A DNA stretch of 8,664 bases from Candidatus Peribacterales bacterium. Lineage in GTDB: Bacteria; Patescibacteriota; Gracilibacteria; Peribacterales; Peribacteraceae. The notes beneath the pieces are model-generated. The model saw nothing but the letters and a program-made list of their open reading frames with translations. It ran no database searches and was not told the origin of the DNA. Below are positions 5,760 through 8,664 of this stretch, piece after piece. Positions within the stretch are counted from its first letter, which is position 1, and the number at the start of each line of letters is the position of its first letter. The DNA lies in contig JAKFXO010000040.1 in NCBI GenBank assembly GCA_021731345.1, positions 1 to 8,664 of the forward strand. The letters are read 5' to 3'. The position numbers and the translations under genes are program-made.

Positions 5760-6242
5760 TTAGACGCGGCGTGGGCGCTTAGCCCTGCAACCGCCGTGAG
5801 CGATAGGCGTGACATCCGTAATGCACTCGAAGTTAACGCCTGCAATCTGGAGTCCGCGAATAGCCTGCTCACGTCCTGGGCCGATGCCCTTCACTTCGAT
5901 TTCGATAGACTGGATGCCGTATGGGGAAGCTACTGTCATCGCTTTCTCAGCGGCGACTTTGGCTGCATATGGCGTGGACTTGCGAGCTCCCTTGAAGCCG
6001 CATGAACCGGAGCTAGCCCACGAGAGAACTTTTCCCGTGAGATCCGTGATGGTGACGATGGTGTTGTTCTCGGTTGCACACACGCATGCACGAGCCTTCG
6101 GCACATTGTGCTTGCTCTTCTTTACTTTGCGCTTACCTGCCTCAGGAGCGGCGTCCCCTTTTGCAGCTGCATCAGCAGCAGCGGATGCAGAGGGGTTAGC
6201 CTCCAGCATCGCGAGAACGTTGTTTTTAGGAGCTTCAGCCAT
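5760..6242 (-). CDS. rpsK: 30S ribosomal protein S11 (uS11) with an alanine-rich N-terminal extension and an HGG motif
   Basis: S11 lines the 30S platform near the E site. The 160-residue protein has a conserved core from about residue 45: NNTIVTITD (59-67), GFKGARKSTPYAAKVAAEKA (82-101), GIGPGREQAIRGL (119-131) and ITDVTPIAHGGCRAKRPRRV (141-160). The first 45 or so residues are an extra low-complexity segment rich in Ala, Asp and Lys that E. coli S11 (129 residues) lacks. Near the C-terminus the usual His-Asn-Gly-Cys-Arg reads His-Gly-Gly-Cys-Arg (149-153), removing the Asn that becomes isoaspartate in E. coli. An ATG downstream of the extension is not available before the core, so the extension appears to be translated. 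Gaps are 11 bases to rpsM and 32 to rpsD. Confidence 0.97.
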   Translation of the reverse strand: MAEAPKNNVLAMLEANPSASAAADAAAKGDAAPEAGKRKVKKSKHNVPKARACVCATENNTIVTITDLTGKVLSWASSGSCGFKGARKSTPYAAKVAAEKAMTVASPYGIQSIEIEVKGIGPGREQAIRGLQIAGVNFECITDVTPIAHGGCRAKRPRRV

Positions 6243-6253
6243 AAGAAAATGGA

Positions 6254-6634
6254 TTAGGTCTTGGTAAGAGTCGTGCGTCCGGAGAGACCAGTCTTCCTCT
6301 TACCGCGGCGCGTACGAGCGTTGCGGCGTGAAGTCTGACCACGTACTGGCAATTTTTTCTTGTGACGTCCTCCTCTCCATGTACCGATGTCCTGAAGACG
6401 CTTGATATCGAGAGAGACTTTACGAGTAAGGTCACCTTCTGTTGGGAGCTTTTCGACGAGCGTGCGGAGGAGAGCTTCCTGCGTTTCTGTGAGCTTCTCA
6501 GCTTTTGTATCCATCGGGATTTTGGCTTCCGTCAGCAAACGCTTGGACATCGGACGTCCGATACCTTTGATCGCTGTGAGAGCGATTTCGATCTGCTTAT
6601 TGCCGGGGAGAACCACACCTGCGATACGGACCAT
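6254..6634 (-). CDS. rpsM: 30S ribosomal protein S13 (uS13)
   Basis: S13 lies at the top of the 30S head, contacts the 50S subunit and the P-site tRNA, and has a basic C-terminal tail. The 126-residue protein starts MVRIAGVVLPGNKQIEIALT, shows the helix-hairpin-helix segment AIKGIGRPMSKRLL (21-34), then EGDLTRKVSLDIKRLQDIG (66-84) and the signature WRGGRHKKKLPVRGQ (86-100). The C-terminus runs a few residues longer than E. coli S13. The spacer of 42 bases between rpmJ and this ATG contains no G on the coding strand and has no Shine-Dalgarno motif. The gene continues the alpha-operon order into rpsK. Confidence 0.98.
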   Translation of the reverse strand: MVRIAGVVLPGNKQIEIALTAIKGIGRPMSKRLLTEAKIPMDTKAEKLTETQEALLRTLVEKLPTEGDLTRKVSLDIKRLQDIGTWRGGRHKKKLPVRGQTSRRNARTRRGKRKTGLSGRTTLTKT

Positions 6635-6676
6635 GAGAAGAGAAAAGTTGAAAGTGAAAAATGAAAAGTGAGAATG
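6635..6676 (-). other. G-free 42-base spacer before rpsM with a repeated C/T-rich motif
   Basis: On the coding (minus) strand this spacer contains only A, C and T. It contains four near-copies of a seven-base word (ACTTTTC, ATTTTTC, ACTTTC, ACTTTTC) and ends in TCTCTTCTC directly before the ATG. It should be unstructured in RNA because no G is available for GC or GU pairing within it. It is the clearest example of the leader type seen at several genes in the window. A role as a ribosome or S1/cold-shock-protein binding site is an inference. Confidence 0.5.
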
Positions 6677-6790
6677 TTAGCCCTGCCTCTGCTTGTGGCG
6701 TGGGTTCTTGCACACGATGTAACGTACGCCTTTGCGGCGTACTTGTGCGCAGTCTTTGCAACGAGGTTTAACGGATGGGGAGACTTTCAT
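6677..6790 (-). CDS. rpmJ: 50S ribosomal protein L36 (bL36), zinc-binding form
   Basis: This small gene encodes 37 residues, the usual bacterial L36 length. It begins MKVSPSVKPRC and ends NPRHKQRQG, both typical. The zinc ligands of the C+ form are all present: Cys11, Cys14, Cys27 and His32 (CKDC, then VCKNPRH). L36 binds 23S rRNA on the large subunit. It sits between infA (seven bases upstream) and rpsM (42 bases downstream), its normal place in the infA-rpmJ-rpsM order. The ATG follows TTAAATCTCCT, with no Shine-Dalgarno motif. Confidence 0.97.
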   Translation of the reverse strand: MKVSPSVKPRCKDCAQVRRKGVRYIVCKNPRHKQRQG

Positions 6791-6797
6791 AGGAGAT

Positions 6798-7097
6798 TTA
6801 AGCGGCTGAAGGAGGAGGTGGCGTAGGGTTTGGAACCAATTGTCCGTCGGCAGTGAGACGCGTGTCGTCGGCGCGGAAGCGATAGACGATGCGCCCTTTC
6901 TTCAAGTCGTAGGGAGTCATCTCTACCTTCACACGGTCACCGGGAAGGATGCGGACTTTGTTCACCCTCATGCGTCCGGCTAAATGACAGAGGAGCTCGT
7001 GGTTCTTGGCTTCTTCTGAGGTGATGCGGACTCGGAACGTAGTGTTCGGATAGCACTCCTCGATGACGCCAATGAGTTCGATAACATCCTTTGACAC
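6798..7097 (-). CDS. infA: Translation initiation factor IF-1 with a C-terminal proline-rich tail
   Basis: IF-1 occupies the 30S A site during initiation. Starting at the GTG at 7097 the protein has 99 residues: MSKDVIELIGVIEECYPNTT, then FRVRI (21-25), HLAGRMRVNKVRILPGDRV (38-56) and VEMTPYDLKKGRIVYR (58-73). This S1-like OB fold matches E. coli IF-1, except for about four extra residues in the TSEEAKNHE loop. A 24-residue tail after FR ends in PNPTPPPPSAA, which normal IF-1 (about 72 residues) lacks. I chose the GTG because the IF-1 core normally begins within a few residues of this point. A TTG at 7157 would add 20 residues that do not resemble IF-1. It is the first gene of the cluster. 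No secY, adk or map lies upstream. Confidence 0.93.
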   Translation of the reverse strand: MSKDVIELIGVIEECYPNTTFRVRITSEEAKNHELLCHLAGRMRVNKVRILPGDRVKVEMTPYDLKKGRIVYRFRADDTRLTADGQLVPNPTPPPPSAA

Positions 7098-7224
7098 TTG
7101 CTGGGTAAAGGGTGATGAAAGCCGAGGAATCCTACAGACCGCAAAACCTTCCTGCAAGCCCCAAACCCATGAGAAACAGAGGGAAAGTGATGAAAGCTAT
7201 TGCAGAATTAATTTTTTATTGTCT

Positions 7225-7233
7225 TGTTAAAAT
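7225..7233 (+). promoter_or_regulatory. Candidate extended -10 promoter driving the hairpin region
   Basis: TGT-TAAAAT is an extended -10 element with five of six hexamer bases. Transcription would begin near 7240, at or next to the start of the first hairpin (7239-7256). No good -35 hexamer is seen. If active, it would make either a long 5' leader for the 7372 gene or a separate small RNA. Confidence 0.3.
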
Positions 7234-7238
7234 GACAT

Positions 7239-7310
7239 CCTGAAGAGGCAATCAGGAAAAGGATCGGCGTAAAGAAAGTCTGTCAGCGCACAGAAGCTCT
7301 CCGGAGGGCT
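7239..7310 (+). ncRNA. Candidate structured RNA or 5' leader with three hairpins
   Basis: Three local hairpins occur within 72 bases: CCTGA/TCAGG with an eight-base loop (7239-7256), TCTGT/ACAGA with a six-base loop (7279-7294), and AGCTCT/AGGGCT with a CCGG loop and one GT pair (7295-7310). They are linked by purine-rich segments, and a GGATC word occurs both inside (7261) and beyond (7334). I compared the motif by eye with known riboswitches and small RNAs (c-di-GMP, ZTP, SRP, RNase P) and found no convincing match. Short stems like these can arise by chance, so this is only a candidate. Confidence 0.2.
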
Positions 7311-7322
7311 CCAAGGGTGGTA

Positions 7323-7351
7323 TTGCGAATAAGGATCAAATATTGTATAAT
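7323..7351 (+). promoter_or_regulatory. Sigma70-type promoter for the 7372 gene
   Basis: TTGCGA (7323-7328) and a perfect TATAAT (7346-7351) are separated by exactly 17 bases. Transcription would start near 7358, about 14 bases before the ATG at 7372. GGAG at 7352-7355 lies above or at the start site and is 16 bases from the ATG, too far to act as a normal Shine-Dalgarno motif. This is the best promoter in the window and probably also serves the gene at 7770. Confidence 0.65.
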
Positions 7352-7371
7352 GGAGATGAAAAAATACACAT

Positions 7372-7737
7372 ATGCCAAAAACAAAATCTTCAAAGGCACC
7401 ACGCAAGCGCGTTCTGTTTCAAGGCAAAGCTTTGCCGACAGGACAGGAAATTTATGATCGCTTGATGAGCAAGATCGAACCAGAGCTTGTTCTCAAGAAC
7501 TTAAAAAAGCTCGATGCACCGTACAAGAAAGAAACGAAGGCGCAGCGCAAGAAGCGCTACGCACGCTACGGAAAAGCGTTTAAGGAGTATCGCACGCAGT
7601 ACAAAGTGTGGCTCTCACGTGTAAATCTCGCTATTGCGGCCTATAAGCGTGCCGTCGTGAAGGCGTCAGAAAAAGTATCAAAGACGAAAGAGGATGCGGC
7701 ACTCGCCGAACTAGAGAAGCAGATGAAAGCCGCTTAA
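7372..7737 (+). CDS. Unrecognised lysine-rich basic protein
   Basis: I do not assign a family. The 121-residue protein has 33 Lys/Arg against 12 Asp/Glu, no signal peptide and no membrane segment. A short basic N-terminus (MPKTKSSKAPRKRVLF) is followed by KALPTGQEIYDRLMSKIEPEL (residues 19-39) and a long, probably helical region of repeated Lys/Arg/Tyr/Ala to the end (about 50-119). The charge suggests a nucleic-acid- or polyanion-binding role, which is inference. It starts 14 bases after a predicted transcription start and has no usable Shine-Dalgarno motif. The next gene follows after 32 bases and encodes a strongly acidic protein, so the two probably share a transcript. Confidence 0.8.
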   Translation: MPKTKSSKAPRKRVLFQGKALPTGQEIYDRLMSKIEPELVLKNLKKLDAPYKKETKAQRKKRYARYGKAFKEYRTQYKVWLSRVNLAIAAYKRAVVKASEKVSKTKEDAALAELEKQMKAA

Positions 7738-7769
7738 GACAAAAAACAATATCCATACCCAATCCCTTT

Positions 7770-8664
7770 ATGCGTACGTTCTCCCTCTTCCCTACTGACG
7801 ACCGGGAACACCGTCTGATCCAGATGGCTGGACCAGATGAACCGACGCCAGTACCGGAGACTCCGGATGTTCCAGCGCCTGCGCCTGAAAGCGTTGAGCC
7901 AACGGAAACGCTGGAAACGTCTGATGCAGCTTTGGATACTGCTACTGCTGAAGTAGAGAGCGCAACGGAAGATGTGGAAGCAATGGAAACACCACTCGAG
8001 GAAGCAGGTGAGATCATGAATGAATCTGAGGGAGACATCAGTGAGGATCCAGCCGTCAAACTCACGCAGGAGGATGTGAATGCAGCCCTCGGTGTCGCCG
8101 CTGATTTTGCAGAAGATACGGGCACGACCGTAAAACAGGGTGCAGATCAGGTTGCTGGCTTCCTCCGCGGCCTTCGTGGCTCGGGCGAGACACAGCCTTC
8201 CGATAGCGATCCGGAAGATCAGCCGATTGAACCTGAGTTTGCCGAAGAGGAAACTCCATCTGATGCCGAGAGTCCGACTGAAACTGAGACTCAAGATGAT
8301 GCAGACATGGCGGAAATACGGAAGGATTTGGATAGGCTATTCGGTTCCGGCGAAACGGCGTCCGAAGGAACAGGAACACCTGAAGGAACGGAGGAATTCA
8401 GCAACGAAGGTTCTGGTGAGGGTCGTGAAGCGCCAAGACCTGAGCCTGAAGAGGCTCCAGCACCGCCTTCCGATAGCAATCCAGAAGATCAGCCGATTGA
8501 ACCTGAGTTTGCTGAGGAAGAGATGCCTGCTGATGCTGAGGTTCCGGCTGGCGAAGGTTCTGGCGAAACGGAGACCGAAGGAACAGTAGCACCTGAAGGA
8601 ACAGAAGAATTTAGTGACGAAGGCTCTGGTGAAGGCCGTGAGCGTCCAACAGATACTGAAACGC
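7770..8664 (+). CDS. Acidic, repeat-containing protein of unknown function (C-terminus outside window)
   Basis: An ATG at 7770 opens a frame that stays open to the right edge, giving about 298 residues. It is dominated by Glu, Asp, Pro, Thr, Ser and Gly, with few aromatic or basic residues, so most of it is likely disordered. Two segments could be helical: VKLTQEDVNAALGVAADF onward (96-136) and DMAEIRKDLDRLF (179-191). From residue 143 a unit beginning PSDSDPEDQPIEPEFAEEE occurs, and it returns at residue 233; each ends with GSGET...PEGTEEFS.EGSGEGRE. There is no signal peptide at the N-terminus (MRTFSLFPTDDREHRLIQM). The leader from 7739 to 7769 contains no G and no Shine-Dalgarno motif. It probably follows the basic protein at 7372 on one mRNA. 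The function is unknown. Confidence 0.8.
   Translation, partial: MRTFSLFPTDDREHRLIQMAGPDEPTPVPETPDVPAPAPESVEPTETLETSDAALDTATAEVESATEDVEAMETPLEEAGEIMNESEGDISEDPAVKLTQEDVNAALGVAADFAEDTGTTVKQGADQVAGFLRGLRGSGETQPSDSDPEDQPIEPEFAEEETPSDAESPTETETQDDADMAEIRKDLDRLFGSGETASEGTGTPEGTEEFSNEGSGEGREAPRPEPEEAPAPPSDSNPEDQPIEPEFAEEEMPADAEVPAGEGSGETETEGTVAPEGTEEFSDEGSGEGRERPTDTET
8196..8664 (+). repeat. Direct repeat inside the acidic protein gene (about two copies)
   Basis: Copy 1 begins at 8196 and copy 2 at 8466, both with CCTTCCGATAGC. The first parts are offset by 270 bases, and the later GGTTC(C/T)GGCGAAACG parts (8343 and 8556) by 213 bases, so copy 1 carries 57 extra bases (19 codons) that include the DMAEIRKDLDRLF segment. 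Stretches such as AGATCAGCCGATTGAACC are identical at the DNA level, pointing to fairly recent duplication. Most other differences are in third codon positions. Further copies may lie beyond the edge. Confidence 0.85.

Larger units (their letters stand above)
7098..7371. other. Divergent gene-poor region between infA and the 7372 gene, with an AT-rich block
   Basis: No convincing gene is present here. An AT-rich block at about 7203-7233, unlike the surrounding composition, probably holds promoter elements for the ribosomal cluster (minus). I could not fix a convincing -35/-10 pair on that strand; TTAACA (7231-7226 reversed) is the best -35-like hexamer, without a good partner. The plus strand carries an extended -10 at 7225-7233 and a full promoter at 7323-7351. 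Three short hairpins lie between them. The infA-proximal part (7098-7200) is C/T-rich on the minus strand and otherwise featureless. Confidence 0.5.

Noticed and set aside
361..7097. Reassigned UGA codon
   Set aside because: No in-frame TGA is needed to read any gene, and conserved Gly and Trp positions use standard codons. Only the absence of TGA stops hints at it.
7239..7317. c-di-GMP (GEMM) riboswitch
   Set aside because: GGCAA and GGCG-AAAG words loosely resemble it, but the paired elements and the conserved GGTTACC-like 3' part are absent.
7343..7348. Minus-strand -10 box TACAAT overlapping the plus TATAAT
   Set aside because: It arises from the near-palindromic ATTGTATAAT, and no matching -35 hexamer is found upstream on the minus strand.
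7734..8294. Minus-strand open frames opposite the acidic protein gene
   Set aside because: The plus-strand frame from 7770 stays open for 895 bases with coherent repeats and a proper start. The minus frames are its shadows and contain arginine/serine-rich nonsense.
8140..8589. Plus-strand out-of-frame open frame with repeated RLPIAIQKISRLNLSL segments
   Set aside because: It is another frame of the acidic protein's DNA repeat. The repetition comes from the duplicated DNA, not from a separate gene.
8196..8664. CRISPR-like array
   Set aside because: The repeats are long, imperfect, in frame and in only two copies. They encode protein units and have no short unique spacers.

Overview
The window looks like a chromosomal segment from an uncultured bacterium of roughly balanced base composition. 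It carries a complete alpha-operon-type ribosomal cluster read on the minus strand, in the order infA, rpmJ, rpsM, rpsK, rpsD, rpoA, rplQ, rplM, rpsI. The compact layout, the absence of Shine-Dalgarno sequences at every start, the low-complexity tails on otherwise standard ribosomal proteins and several unrecognised small genes are compatible with a Patescibacteria/CPR-type lineage. That placement is an inference; no single marker in the window proves it.

Layout: 1-302 is the N-terminal part of an unrecognised two-helix membrane protein (minus, runs off the left edge). 361-1443 is dprA (minus), whose -10 box lies so close to its ATG that the mRNA may be leaderless. 1600-1675 is a tRNA-Thr with anticodon CGT (plus). 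1677-2186 is a small exported, C-terminally anchored protein (minus) whose stop codon is one base from the tRNA. 2354-2710 is an unrecognised 118-residue protein (plus), divergent from the exported protein. 2765-7097 is the ribosomal/transcription cluster. 7098-7371 is a gene-poor divergent region with an AT-rich block, two candidate plus-strand promoters and three small hairpins. 7372-7737 is a lysine-rich basic protein, and 7770 to the right edge is a very acidic, repeat-containing protein with no stop inside the window (both plus).

The minus-strand cluster supplies the initiation factor IF1, proteins of the small-subunit body, head and platform (S4, S13, S11, S9), the large-subunit proteins L36, L17 and L13, and the RNA polymerase alpha subunit. 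It is one tightly spaced unit (gaps of 3-48 bases) that probably starts upstream of infA and ends at a weak hairpin after rpsI. The flanking genes are not related to it functionally as far as I can see.

I found no CRISPR array, transposon, phage gene, toxin-antitoxin pair or obvious defence system. The observations most worth following are the systematic lack of Shine-Dalgarno motifs with G-depleted, often pyrimidine-rich leaders, the HNG-to-HGG change in ribosomal protein S11 at the position known to become isoaspartate in E. coli, the acidic repeat protein at the right edge, and a possible structured RNA in the 7225-7320 region.
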